Assembly: GCA_009733715.1 (NCBI GenBank)
Contig: WMKJ01000051.1
Span: 857-64,856 of the forward strand
Length of the DNA stretch: 64,000 nt
Direction of reading: 5' to 3'
Source: Herpomyces periplanetae
Taxonomy: Eukaryota > Ascomycota > Laboulbeniomycetes > Herpomycetales > Herpomycetaceae
Part shown: positions 11,499 through 21,696 of the stretch, in pieces
How the letters are laid out: every line of letters begins with the position of its first letter
Numbering within the stretch: position 1 is the stretch's first letter
Position numbers and translations under genes: made by a program
Notes under the pieces: model-generated
The model's database searches: none
Told to the model about the DNA's origin: nothing
Seen by the model: only the letters and a program-made list of their open reading frames with translations

Positions 11499-11546
11499 AT
11501 GTTTAAAATCCCGCTATGCCAGCCTCTTCCCTTAACCATACTTTAA
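11499..11546 (+). promoter_or_regulatory. Upstream ORF overlapping the MIP1 start
   Basis: An ATG at 11499 opens a 15-codon frame that covers the annotated MIP1 ATG (11516) out of frame. It stops at TAA 11544-11546, which overlaps the next in-frame MIP1 ATG at 11546 as TAATG. It would matter only if transcription starts upstream of 11499. Confidence 0.5.
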
Positions 11547-14500
11547 TGGTTCCCAGCTATGGAGCTTGTCAAAGAATTTCTTCTACCAACCTTAAGTGTA
11601 TTTTTTTCGCTCGTGAAAAGATTTGGCTCCAATTGTTCTCCACGCGTGCCTTCACATTAACTCAAAACTATGCAACTCCAAATCCTTCCCCTCACGATAC
11701 TAATTCAACCAGTAAGGTAGCGCCCCGAGACTCCGCTCGTCGCTTCAATTCTGTCGGTATAGAGCAAATATCCTCTCATTTACACACCCAAATCTTTCCA
11801 AATCTCAAGCCTGATATTAACGAAAATCTCGCTTCACTCGCAAGAAAACATCTAAATCGTCAGAATCTTTTACATCTGACCCCCTCTATAAAGACAAATC
11901 AAAATGTGATTTCTTTTGACTTACCCCCCTTATTAGGCCCTACATTATCAGCTCATTTCTACAAAATTTCCCTTTCCGCTGCTTCTCCATATCTACAAAA
12001 TTGCCTGGACTTTGTCGCCCAGAAAGCTGAACTGAAGCCTCAAAAATGGTTAATACAATCCGGCTGGACTAAATATGAATATCACGGCGAACATATCTCT
12101 GTACATCGTGTTAATCACCCTGATACTAATGACAAAGTAATCGTATTCGATACTGAAGTTCTTTACAACATTAGTCCCTACGCTGTATTCGCTATCGCGG
12201 CCTCCAATAAAGCTTGGTATGTATGGCTTTCGCCTTGGTTGATGGGTGAATCAGAGTCAATGGTGCACTTAATTCCCCTGGGAAGTGATCCTAATCATCC
12301 CCGTGTGATAATTGGCCATCATTCAGGATACGATAGAGCTAGAGTCCTCGAAGAATATGATATTAATAGTAACGGAAACTTCTTTATCGATACAATGTCA
12401 TTGCACGTCGCCGTTAACGGTATGTGCTCTCGACAACGATCTGTATGGCTTAAACATCGAAAGGCGTGTGATTTAAGGGACAGAGTAATAGATGATACCC
12501 GTGACGAGGAGAGAGCTGATTTGGCCGGTTTAATTCAATCAACCGTTTTTTTGCTAGATGCGAATGAAAGGTGGTTAGACAGATCGTCAATCAATTCCTT
12601 GGATGATGTAGCAAGATTTCACTGTGGTATTAAAGTTAACAAAAAGTTACGCGATGACTTTGGCAAAATGGACCGTGAAACTCTACTGGCGCAAATCAAC
12701 AATTATTTAGATTATTGCGCTACAGACGTTGAAGTTGCTCGAAAGGTGTTTGGAAAGGTTTTTCCAATTTTTCGCCATACTTGTCCTCATCCCGCATCGT
12801 TTGCCGCTTTACGACATTTAGCATCAGAGATATTACCCGTCAACAAAACTTGGGAGATTTATGTTAAAAATGCCGAAGAAACTTACTGTAAACTTGAAGA
12901 TGCAGTTAGACATAGACTACTATCTTTGGCAAAAGATGCTGTTGAATTGCGTAATAAGCCTGATATGTACAAAAACGATCCATGGTTAAGACAACTGGAT
13001 TGGTCAGGTCAGCAAATTAGGTATGTTAAGGCTAAGAAGAAAGGTGATAAGCCCAAGTTAGCAGCACGACAAAAAGCGCCTGGAATGCCGCAATGGTGGA
13101 AAGATTTAATACCCTCTTGCAAACATGATACCCCCTGTATAACTGTACGAAGTAGAATTGCACCGTTATTGTTAAGACTTACATGGGATAGTTACCCGCT
13201 GGTTTGGTCGGACAAATTCGGCTTTGTATATCGAGTTCCTTTGGATGTTATGATGAGTGAGTCCTGGAAAAGAAGGTTGAATGGAGCTGATTTAATCCCG
13301 TGTGATAAATCAATGGATGATAATCCCATTATTAAGTATGATGATGATCACGAATATTTCAAGTTGCCCCATAAAGATGGCAGTTTAGCAAGGTGTGTTA
13401 ACCCGTTAGCGAAGGGGTACCTTGATCATTTTGAAAAGGGTCGTTTGAATAGTGAACTTCCTTATGCTAAAGAAGCCCTGGAAATGAACGCTAGTTGCAG
13501 TTACTGGATTAGCGCGCGTGAAAGAATCATGCGGCAATTGGTGGTTTACAAGTCACAATTATCCAAACTGCGTGATGATACGGGTGTGTCAAAGCTCAGT
13601 AATAAAGTAAGGGATAGCGGTGATTTAGATGCAGAATCAGGGTTCATTATACCACAAATTATACCAATGGGTACGGTTACACGAAGGGCGGTTGAAAATA
13701 CTTGGTTAACAGCGTCAAATGTCAAAGCAAGTCGAGTCGGATCAGAATTGAAGTCCCTCGTTCGTGCGCCACCGGGCTATACATTTGTAGGAGCTGATGT
13801 GGATAGTCAAGAATTGTGGATCGCGAGTTTACTCGGGGATGCGCAATTTGGAATACACGGGGGAGGTGCATTAGGGTATATGACGTTGGTAGGCTCCCGG
13901 AAAACCCAGACTGACGTTCATTCTCGTACGGCATCGATCTTGGGAATAAGTCGGGATGAAGCTAAAATATTTAATTATGGAAGAATTTATGGAGCAGGAA
14001 TCAAATTTGCGTCAACGTTACTGCGGCAGTTTTTACCGGAGTTAAGTGATACTCAAGCTTTAACAATCGCAAAGAGACTTTATTGTCAGACTAAAGGAAG
14101 GAAAAGTGGTGGTAATCTTAAGAAATTTTATCAATCCAAGTCACCATTTTGGTGGGGGGGAAGCGAATCATTTGTTTTTAATATGTTGGAAAAATTTGCC
14201 TCAGCATCTACCCCTAGGACACCCGTGTTAAATGCCGGGATAACGGAGGCACTCCAGGCTAAGAATGTGGGTAAATCTGGCTTTTTAACGAGTAGAATTA
14301 ATTGGGCTATACAAAGTTCTGGTGTTGACTATTTACATTTGCTCATTATATCTATGGATTGGCTTTGTCGAAGGTATAATATATCAGCGCGACTTTCTTT
14401 GACCGTTCACGACGAGATACGATATTTAGTTCTTGAGAAGGATAAATATAGGGCAGCTATAGCTCTACAAGTTTCTAATCTGTGGACTCGAGGTTTATTT

Positions 14501-14872
14501 TCCGAAAGAGTTGGGATCCCCGATTTGCCTGCTAATGTAGCCTTTTTTGGGGCAATTGACATAGATAAAGTGTTAAGAAAGGAGGTGAATATGCCATGTT
14601 TAACACCTAGCCAAAGAGTTCCTATCCCACCGGGTGAAAGTCTAACGATATCCGAATTACTGGAGAAAAATGCACATTATGATCTTTTATATGCATGCCC
14701 TTATTCACCTGAAAAGGCTAAAGGTATGGAGCAGGATATTCAGAGGTTGCCAGAGGTAAAATTGCCCAGTATTACCCAGGAAATATTATTGACAAGGGAG
14801 GAGAGTCGTCTCGAATATGTTAAAGCCCAGATAGATGAAAGGGGAGATGGGGATTCCAGTATGAATACTTGA
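11516..14872 (+). CDS. MIP1: Mitochondrial DNA polymerase gamma
   Basis: Replicates and proofreads mitochondrial DNA. An uninterrupted 1118-residue frame. The N-terminus is rich in Ser, Arg and hydrophobic residues with almost no acids, as expected for a mitochondrial presequence. The 3'-5' exonuclease motifs are intact: Exo I FDTEV (D212, E214), Exo II IIGHHSGYDRAR (about 263-275) and Exo III YCATDVEVA. Family A polymerase motifs follow: motif A VGADVDSQELW (about 758-769), motif B RTASILGISRDEAKIFNYGRIYG (about 806), and motif C LTVHDEIRY (about 962-970). The enzyme therefore looks fully active. ATG 11516 is used as the start; ATG 11546 (residue 11) is an alternative because an overlapping upstream ORF ends exactly there. 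A C-terminal extension of about 100 residues follows motif C, as in other fungal Mip1 proteins. Confidence 0.97.
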   Translation: MPASSLNHTLMVPSYGACQRISSTNLKCIFFAREKIWLQLFSTRAFTLTQNYATPNPSPHDTNSTSKVAPRDSARRFNSVGIEQISSHLHTQIFPNLKPDINENLASLARKHLNRQNLLHLTPSIKTNQNVISFDLPPLLGPTLSAHFYKISLSAASPYLQNCLDFVAQKAELKPQKWLIQSGWTKYEYHGEHISVHRVNHPDTNDKVIVFDTEVLYNISPYAVFAIAASNKAWYVWLSPWLMGESESMVHLIPLGSDPNHPRVIIGHHSGYDRARVLEEYDINSNGNFFIDTMSLHVAVNGMCSRQRSVWLKHRKACDLRDRVIDDTRDEERADLAGLIQSTVFLLDANERWLDRSSINSLDDVARFHCGIKVNKKLRDDFGKMDRETLLAQINNYLDYCATDVEVARKVFGKVFPIFRHTCPHPASFAALRHLASEILPVNKTWEIYVKNAEETYCKLEDAVRHRLLSLAKDAVELRNKPDMYKNDPWLRQLDWSGQQIRYVKAKKKGDKPKLAARQKAPGMPQWWKDLIPSCKHDTPCITVRSRIAPLLLRLTWDSYPLVWSDKFGFVYRVPLDVMMSESWKRRLNGADLIPCDKSMDDNPIIKYDDDHEYFKLPHKDGSLARCVNPLAKGYLDHFEKGRLNSELPYAKEALEMNASCSYWISARERIMRQLVVYKSQLSKLRDDTGVSKLSNKVRDSGDLDAESGFIIPQIIPMGTVTRRAVENTWLTASNVKASRVGSELKSLVRAPPGYTFVGADVDSQELWIASLLGDAQFGIHGGGALGYMTLVGSRKTQTDVHSRTASILGISRDEAKIFNYGRIYGAGIKFASTLLRQFLPELSDTQALTIAKRLYCQTKGRKSGGNLKKFYQSKSPFWWGGSESFVFNMLEKFASASTPRTPVLNAGITEALQAKNVGKSGFLTSRINWAIQSSGVDYLHLLIISMDWLCRRYNISARLSLTVHDEIRYLVLEKDKYRAAIALQVSNLWTRGLFSERVGIPDLPANVAFFGAIDIDKVLRKEVNMPCLTPSQRVPIPPGESLTISELLEKNAHYDLLYACPYSPEKAKGMEQDIQRLPEVKLPSITQEILLTREESRLEYVKAQIDERGDGDSSMNT

Positions 14873-15406
14873 ATTCAGATTAAAGTGTTATACAGTAGTA
14901 AACTTTGTTAGGCCCTATATTTTGGGGTAGAAGGAGGAATGAATACTGTAAGAGTATAATGGGAATGATGTTGCGGTGAGGCGCTTGGTATTGGGACTGG
15001 CGTTGGTATTGGTGCGTGTGGATGATGAGTGAATGGACCATGTTACAGCCAGGCCAGATCAGACCAGATCAAACACGGTAAACAACGCCGGCAGGCCGGT
15101 ATTTTCACCGACTGTACATATTTAAACCACGTCCCTTTCGGGTTGCCCATTTGCCACGATGGTATATGTTCCGTTATTGGTACGTGTCGTTGGCGTAACT
15201 CAGGCGTGGGTAATTTAACATCCAAAATAAAGCTATCAGCCTGTCTCCACCGGACTATTTGTTTGACATTTTAAACAGTTATTACTCGCGGAAGGGAAGG
15301 TGCCTTGTTACACACTCATTTTACGCGGGATTTTTCTTTAGTCCAGGGTAGTTTTGTCTCTATATATACTTAAACCATTACTCAAAAGAAATATACACAC
15401 AACAAC
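14873..15406. other. Intergenic between MIP1 and the 15.4-kb gene
   Basis: About 530 bp. It holds the MIP1 3' end and the promoter of the next gene, with a TATATATA box at 15361-15368. No other feature is recognised. Confidence 0.5.
15361..15368 (+). promoter_or_regulatory. TATA box
   Basis: TATATATA, 39 bp before ATG 15407 with an A/C-rich leader between. The spacing suggests a very short 5' UTR if this is the core promoter. Confidence 0.45.
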
Positions 15407-15976
15407 ATGAACTGGATGGGAGGCAGTTATAAACGCTACACCGGCAAAAGTGGAGGGGTATACGGTGAACGGGCTATTCACAGAAAGAGGATTAGTGGTA
15501 AAAGAAATATTCAGGACGCCAACAATTCTGCCATGAAAGAATTTAAATACAAATCATCGACAAATACGTCGGTTGGCGTAGATTCTAATCTGACGTCTTT
15601 GCGGCACGTGGTTCAGATTGATAGCGCATCAGAGGGGAGTGATACAGAGGAGAGTTGGGGAGAAATGGAAAGTGAATTTTTTTGTAGTTCGACAGGATGT
15701 GAGAGTGGTAGGGGAAGGGAGTTGAATAACGATAGTTGTGACAATAATTGTACCGGGTTTCGCAAAGTCAACCAGATGAAGGATCCACGCGGTATGTTTA
15801 TTGCAAAGTTAACAAATGATAGTACGAGGAAATCATCTAATCGACTTGGAGAGGGCGAGTTTAAACAGTACCGTGAAATTGTTCTTGGTAAAACTGACTG
15901 GATGGGAATTAATTCCACTCAATTTTATACTGATTTATCAATATTAGCGAGGCATCCTAAGGCAACTGAACCGTAG
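15407..15976 (+). CDS. Fungal protein of unknown function, NWxGG and DWxGI motifs
   Basis: A single frame of 189 residues. It opens with MNWMGGSYKRYTG, has a basic first third, an acidic Ser/Glu-rich middle (SASEGSDTEESWGEMESE) and a conserved-looking end with KQYREIVLGKTDWMGI. From memory, small ascomycete proteins of unknown function share this architecture: an N-terminal NWxGGxxxR motif and a C-terminal KxxLLxxxDWxGL motif. On that basis I think it belongs to that group, but I know of no assigned role. There is no signal peptide and no membrane segment. The TATA box and short A-rich leader directly upstream support the start. It lies downstream of MIP1 on the same strand but looks independently transcribed. 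Confidence 0.7.
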   Translation: MNWMGGSYKRYTGKSGGVYGERAIHRKRISGKRNIQDANNSAMKEFKYKSSTNTSVGVDSNLTSLRHVVQIDSASEGSDTEESWGEMESEFFCSSTGCESGRGRELNNDSCDNNCTGFRKVNQMKDPRGMFIAKLTNDSTRKSSNRLGEGEFKQYREIVLGKTDWMGINSTQFYTDLSILARHPKATEP

Positions 15977-17121
15977 TGGTTAGGGTCAGCGGATAGACGC
16001 CGGCACATATCCGGCAATTTATCGCCGCCACCGCCGTCACCGTCACCGTCAGTCGTCGCCGCTGTCACCGCTACTTAAATCCCACCCAGCGCGGTGGTAG
16101 TTCCAACTCTCTTGTATAGTATATGCCCATGCCCGTACCCGTACCCTTCCCTCACCCGTTCTCCAGCCAACTAACCGGTCGACTTCACGTGATTCTACCC
16201 ATCATTTACCCACTCGCTCTTACCATGCCACCCGCTCCCTTCCTTCCTTCCCCCTTACCCGTCTCACCACTCTCTCGCCTTCCTTGATTAACTATAGGAG
16301 TCGTTCCTGCCCGAAATCATATATTCCCCCTCGGTAATCGGACAAAGTTAACCCGACTCGACTTACTCAGCGTTAAAATCATAATCACGAGATTATGGAA
16401 TTGAGGCTTTAAACGTGCCACGTTCCGCTTTCTGTTTTCCAATTTTCCTCTTTCATTCTTTTTCTCCCATTTCTTTTCCTCTTTTACCCTTTTTTTGAAA
16501 AAATCAATAATTTCTCATTAAATCCTACTCCATTCCCCTCAAATATTTACCTCTATCTCTTTCTTCCCTTTTAATTGCTCCCAATACCTCCCATTCTCTT
16601 CTGCCTGCTCTCTCTGTCCTTCTCTCTTTTCTTCCTTACACACATTACTCGCCCATCGCGTGTCAATTAGTTTTATCCTACTTCACATTATTGAATTCTC
16701 CTATACATCTCTCCAACAATTCATTCCCTTGTTTAGCTCTACTTAATTTTCCCGTGCTGTCAACCTCGATTATACCTTTGATATCCCTTCGCCCTGTAAT
16801 ATTCCCTCTCCTCTACCATTCACCTTGGTCTTCCTACTTTTCCGACACTTAACCTCACCCCTACCCTCCCCTTCCCTTCCCTTCCCTCCCCTCCCCTCCC
16901 CTTCCTTCACATCAATCAACCTTTTAATGTGCCATTAAGCTGTCGCTGCTTTGCACTATTCTTCTTCTCTCCTTCCCTCCTCTCCCCTACCCTCTTCTCT
17001 TCCCTACACTTCTTCCCACTTTTTATTGATATCCCTTCCCAAGCCTCTACTTTACTCGTCTCTCCTAAAATTCACCCGTCATATTTTCCCATTCCCTCGA
17101 TATCATGATAATTCGTCAACC
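15977..17121. other. Intergenic, upstream of the rhomboid gene
   Basis: About 1.1 kb. It holds a GC-rich CCG/CCGTCA microsatellite-like block at 16022-16070, a CACGTG box at 16186-16191 and a long polypyrimidine tract at 16862-16908. From about 16400 on, the plus strand is mostly C and T. An in-frame extension upstream of the chosen rhomboid ATG is low-complexity and was rejected. Confidence 0.5.
16862..16908 (+). repeat. Homopyrimidine CCTT/CCCT tract
   Basis: Nearly pure C/T (repeats of CCCTT and CCCCT), partly mirror-symmetric, about 215 bp before the rhomboid ATG. Such tracts can act as nucleosome-excluding promoter elements or form triplex DNA; neither is shown here. Confidence 0.6.
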
Positions 17122-18561
17122 ATGCCAGGCCCTTCAATACACTCTGTCAGGGATAATTTCATGGACTTGAACCAAACTTCTTCAAGGCCCAAAAATCACC
17201 TTGCCAAAATTCTCAATTCTCGTTTTAACTGGGCCGTTTGGCTTTTGACAACTGCTCAAGTCACCATCTTTATTTTAGAACTCGTCCGAAGCTGTAAGTA
17301 CCACTTTTCTTTCATGCATTCATCCTTGCTCATGTATCGTATTGTTTTATTTCTATACTCTATTTTTTTACGTCTATATCCTATTCACTATTAACCCCCC
17401 CAACCCTGTTCACCCCTTCTATGCTAACCCGTCCCCCATTTCTCTTACGTTTTAACAGCTATATTAACCGGAATTCCCATCGAAATTAAGCCTAAATTTA
17501 ACCCAATGATCGGACCATCCCCTTACGTTTTAATCAACATGGGTGCCCGCTTTGTTCCGTGTATGAGAAATGTTTATCACATCACTGATAGTCGGGATCC
17601 CATCTACTTTCCATGTCCCAACACTACTTCTTTGGCTAGTGAATGTACATTATCCGACCTCTGTGGTTTCGGTGGTGTCCCAAATCCTAAAGTCGGAAAC
17701 TCTATTAACCATAAACCTGAGCCTAATCAATGGTTTAGATTCATCCTCCCCATCTTCTTACATGCCGGCCTAATTCATATCGCTTTCAATTTACTCTTAC
17801 AGCTAACCTTAGCCCGCGACATTGAAAGACAAATCGGTCCATTTAGATTTTTATTGGTATACATGTCATCTGGTATATTCGGCTACGTTTTAGGTGGTAA
17901 TTACGCCGGAACTGGAATGGCCAGTACCGGTGCATCTGGTTCCCTATTCGGTATCATTGCTGTTAACTTACTAAGTTTGCTTTACGATTGGCAAAATCGC
18001 GTTAGACCTATTCGTGAATTAACCTTTTTACTCTTCGATATAATTATCGCCTTCATTCTCGGATTATTCCCCGGTTTAGATAATTTTTCCCATATCGGTG
18101 GCTTCTTATCCGGTATTGTCTTGGGTTTATGCATACTAAGATCCCCAACTCCCTTGCGAAAACGATTAAACCATGCCGATGAATTAAAACCCCCGCCTCC
18201 CCCTCATAAATACTCTACTACCTATTCTCCTTTATCTAAATTCCCTTGTTTTAATCGTCAAAAGTTTCTTCATTTCTTCACAGGTCGCAAACCATTATGG
18301 TGGGCATGGTGGATAATTCGTGTCAGCGCTTTGTTCGGTGTTTTCGTTGGTTTCATCATTTTACTGAAAAACTTTTACGTCGATCGCGTTGAATGTCGAT
18401 GGTGCAAATATTTGAGTTGTTGGGTAAGTTTTCTCTCTTATCTTTTTGTTTACGCTTTCATTAATCCTTTCTAAATTTGCACTTCTAATTCCTCCTCTTA
18501 TCAGCCAATCGGTCACTGGTGTGACGTGGAAAGTTTACAGTTTAGAACCGTCACTCGATGA
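17122..18561 (+). CDS. Rhomboid intramembrane serine protease
   Basis: Cleaves membrane proteins within or near their transmembrane segments. Three exons, 17122-17293, 17459-18423 and 18505-18561, give 397 residues; the introns are 165 and 81 nt and all joins keep frame. The catalytic dyad is present: GASGSLFG with Ser217, and His269 in FSHIGGFLSG. The HAGLIHIAFN helix (oxyanion and packing residues) and the PNQWFRF loop-1 motif are also present. About seven hydrophobic segments are visible. A Cys-rich luminal segment (CMRN...CPN...CTLSDLC) lies before the first core helix, and another membrane span precedes a short Cys-containing tail (WCKYLSCW). This layout fits secretory-pathway rhomboids rather than the mitochondrial Pcp1 type. 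The last exon is only 57 nt and adds PIGHWCDV to the end. Confidence 0.92.
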
Positions 18562-18707
18562 TGTCCATACGCACGATATCCATCATATATTTGTCTAAAC
18601 AAGTAGATGGTAGCTATCTTTTCACGAGGTCGACTTAAACCTGTGAAAGCTTCATCTCGTACGTGAAAACTGTACGACGTAACGTTTCACACTTGATATC
18701 ACTTCAG

Positions 18708-19769
18708 TTAGTTAATCGTCGTCTCCGATTGTGTGACCGTCCCATTTACCATTAAGACGGCGGCGGACATACGTACCCCGTTATCATTTTCAAACATGGC
18801 CTCTGGCATAATTTCTTCCGATAACCTTACTACATCAAAACCTGATTGACGCGCAAGTGCAAAAAAATTCAAATCTTTTTCCACCAGCCAAGGACGATGA
18901 GGTGTGAAGAATACCAATACCCGTGATTCCGTGGATTTGGATAAACAGGACTTTAGTGTGAAGATTAATTTCTCATGTTCACTGTGATTAAAAATCAAGT
19001 CTGAGAGGATAATGACATCGTACCCTTCACCGTATGCCCTGGGAACAAGTGAAAGCAGATCCGATACATCTGATCCCCAGATGTATTTCTGTCGAATTAA
19101 AAATGGTCAATTCACTTCCCATCATGCGGGTTACACTCGTCCTCTCGATATGCGTGCCTGTGCTTCTCTACCATACATAGATGTGGTGTATTGGTTGCGA
19201 CAATGATACACATACTTACTTGAACGTTAACGTTGAATTTTGTGTTAACTTGGCCAGATTTGGTCAATTTTTTAAAGCTTTCAACATTCATACGAAGATT
19301 ATCGAGTAAATCTGGGTCAGGATAGTCGGATAATACAACCAGTGAGGCATTATTAATTGCGCAAATTAATCCAGGTAAACCAGCTCCAGCGCCTAGCTCC
19401 AAGATACACTTCTCATGGGCATAAGTCTGCCAATTAGTTTCGAAGAATTTAGCAGCTACTTTACCCGCGTTCCATAGTAGATGACCCTAACAAAATTAGA
19501 TTTAATGTATGCAACACATTTCATTTTACATTGTCCTTGTCATTCATCGTCAACATTCCCACTTAAATCAATTATATATTCCAAAAGTCTTGATTTGTAC
19601 ATACCCATAACGGACTTTGCCCAAGTAATCGTAAATTTATCGTATCCCCACACAGTAGTTTGTAAGAAACAAAATACGGTGTTTTATCCTTTTTAAAGTA
19701 CCCATCAGGTTCACTGAACATGCTTGACGCGATCCCTGAGTTGAGATCGATATCATTTAATTTTTCCAT
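18708..19769 (-). CDS. EFM7: Efm7, N-terminal/lysine methyltransferase of eEF1A
   Basis: Three exons on the minus strand, 19769-19605, 19486-19220 and 19088-18708, give 270 residues; the introns are 118 and 131 nt. The SPLW|GHLLWNAGK block is rebuilt exactly across intron 1. The SAM-binding glycine motif LELGAGAGLPG is at about residues 84-94 and the following acidic loop reads SDYPDPDL. Exon 3 gives YIWGSDV and then LSDLIFNHSEHEKL, the hallmark of this seven-beta-strand family. In yeast, Efm7 (YLR285W, once called Nnt1) trimethylates the N-terminal Gly and dimethylates Lys3 of eEF1A; that substrate is inferred from family. The gene converges with the rhomboid gene, with 146 bp between stops. 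Confidence 0.93.
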
Positions 19770-20301
19770 TTAAATTATAATTGTACTTTAATTAAGAAAT
19801 CCCTTTCTTCAATAATATACTCTAAAACCTATTAATTATTATGCATACGCACAAGTTGAACAAAAAATTTCCAAGTTCCCTATTTCTCCAAGCTGTGCCT
19901 TTGCTTACCTAATCTCCGTTCCGCGTGTCGCACGTGCTCTAAGCTTTGCTTACAAATGACCATTACAATTTCAATTATCTAACCAATCTAAACTGGCATT
20001 CAAGTCATGTGATAATCTACTGAGGAATTTACAATCGTTACTAAACGACCCGATAAGGTTGGTCGGATGTATTACGTAAAATCGGCTTAGATTTGTACAA
20101 CTCGGGTGCAATGAACGGCGTGCCGAGTTGCTAGATCGGGGAATTGATGAGTTGGCCGGTCTGTGATTTTACTCGGTGATTTTATTGTATTTAGAGTGTA
20201 AAGTTTAAACGGGTTTCAAGCAAGCGTTGTCGTGGTCGCTATTGCTCTTGGTTCTATCCTCACCCCATACTCTCCTTGCACTTAATAACACCAGTAAATT
20301 T
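19770..20301. other. Intergenic between EFM7 and SMD1
   Basis: About 530 bp holding the EFM7 promoter and the SMD1 3' end. There is a CACGTG box at 19931-19936. Nothing else is recognised. Confidence 0.5.
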
Positions 20302-20929
20302 TTAAAACCCTCGACCGCGTCCCCGTGCTCCACGACCCCTACTGCGACCGCCACGTCCACGTCCCCGAACTGCTCGATCGGCTTGCTCTTTTCTAGCTTT
20401 ATTCTTCGGTTTAGTAGAATCATCAATTAACAGTGTATCCAAGGGCAAACTGTCCGGTAAAATAACATAACGTATAGTGGAACCTCGCACGTTAATCGAA
20501 TCCAACGAAACTGGATTATCCGATCCTTTTTCCGTCATTCGAGCAGATCGTAAAGCCGTATTCATCTGAGGTGTTATAGATGCTACCGTGCCATGAATTA
20601 TCGTCCCTATAATATCGTCAGTGTACCCATACGTAGGCATCTACAGTTAATCAATTCGGAGAAGGGAAAAAAATCACCCAAAAACTACGACTTTCTTCCC
20701 CGACATATTCTTATCACTAAATCGAATGTTCATACCATTCTTTAATTCAATCGTTACCGTTTCATTCATACATTTCATCAAAAACCTGCCATCAAATATT
20801 CCTCACCATATTTGTGTTAATGTAGAATGTCAGTGTTATTGTGTGCGCGTGTATCACTCCAACTACCCTCACCTACTTCTTCACCTATACGCTCTCCTTC
20901 CTTCCACTGACTTACCGTACTAACTTCAT
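20302..20929 (-). CDS. SMD1: Small nuclear ribonucleoprotein Sm D1
   Basis: Core Sm-ring protein of the spliceosomal U1, U2, U4 and U5 snRNPs. Three exons on the minus strand, 20929-20916 (14 nt), 20785-20736 (50 nt) and 20606-20302, give 122 residues against 119 in human. The introns are 130 and 129 nt, and the second ends with CTGACGATATTATAG. Joined, the start reads [32 protein letters not shown], which tracks the human protein closely. The Sm2 motif includes [20 protein letters not shown]. The C-terminus is an RG/RGG tail, the usual site of symmetric arginine dimethylation. A frame starting at an ATG near 20640 exists but lies partly in the intron and would drop the Sm1 strand. The 14-nt first exon makes this gene easy to mis-annotate. 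Confidence 0.96.
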
Positions 20930-21696
20930 CTTTACCCTTGATTTTGTAAATTAACTCTCGACATACACTTAACGCACACCCTCTCAAAAATACTCCTGTG
21001 AGCTGGCGATATCCAACTGCGTCGTACCCACGTTAACAACGGTTCCCGTTTATGTTAATCCCGTTGCATTCCCTTGCTCCCTAAACCTTTTGTTTTGCAA
21101 ACGATAAGCTAATCTGCTTATCTACATAAATCATTAATAAATCATATAACCATACCCAATTATCCATTTTAAAAAATCTCCACCATATTCATTCTCAATG
21201 TCTCGCCGGTTCGCTCTCCTTCTTCCATATCACGTGCAACTCGCTTGTCATTTACGTAAGCCTTCCCCCGTGAATGCTGACTAACAATGTCATATTATGT
21301 AACTAATGTTGTTCGTACGGGGTTTTTTTGGAGTACAATAAGCGCGTTTGGCTTAATTAACTTACCTCCCTTTTCAATCTGTCATTATATTTTTTTTCTT
21401 CTTCTTAATTAATCATAATTATTATTACGCGTTAAATTTTGGGTTTTTTCGTCAAATTGAATTTCAAAGGGCGTACCTTGTTTATCATACGCTAAATGAT
21501 TCATGTCGACATGAGCGTACACTTACCCATTATATTTTACAGCCGCTTTTGTGTTTGCGTGCGCGTAAAATATGCTAAATGTGGAGCCTACTAGGGTATG
21601 TCATGCGATGCCATGCCATGCTATACTGCACTATTTTATACTGTACTGCCATGTACTTTGCTACGTGATGCCATACCGTCTTTTCATTAGAACAAG
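20930..21696. other. Intergenic between SMD1 and the homeobox gene
   Basis: About 770 bp. It contains a CACGTG box at 21231-21236 and a run of degenerate ATGCC/ATACTG-like short repeats at 21600-21680 close to the homeobox 3' end. It is the promoter side of SMD1. No gene is seen. Confidence 0.5.

Noticed and set aside
16951-17121. N-terminal extension of the rhomboid frame
   Set aside because: The in-frame upstream sequence is a translated CT-rich tract without an ATG start; the protein-like sequence begins at ATG 17122.
20302-20640. SmD1 starting at the ATG near 20640 (MPTYGYTDD...)
   Set aside because: That start lies in the intron; the branch point CTGAC and acceptor TATTATAG follow it. 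Upstream exons supply the exact conserved MKLVRFLMK start.
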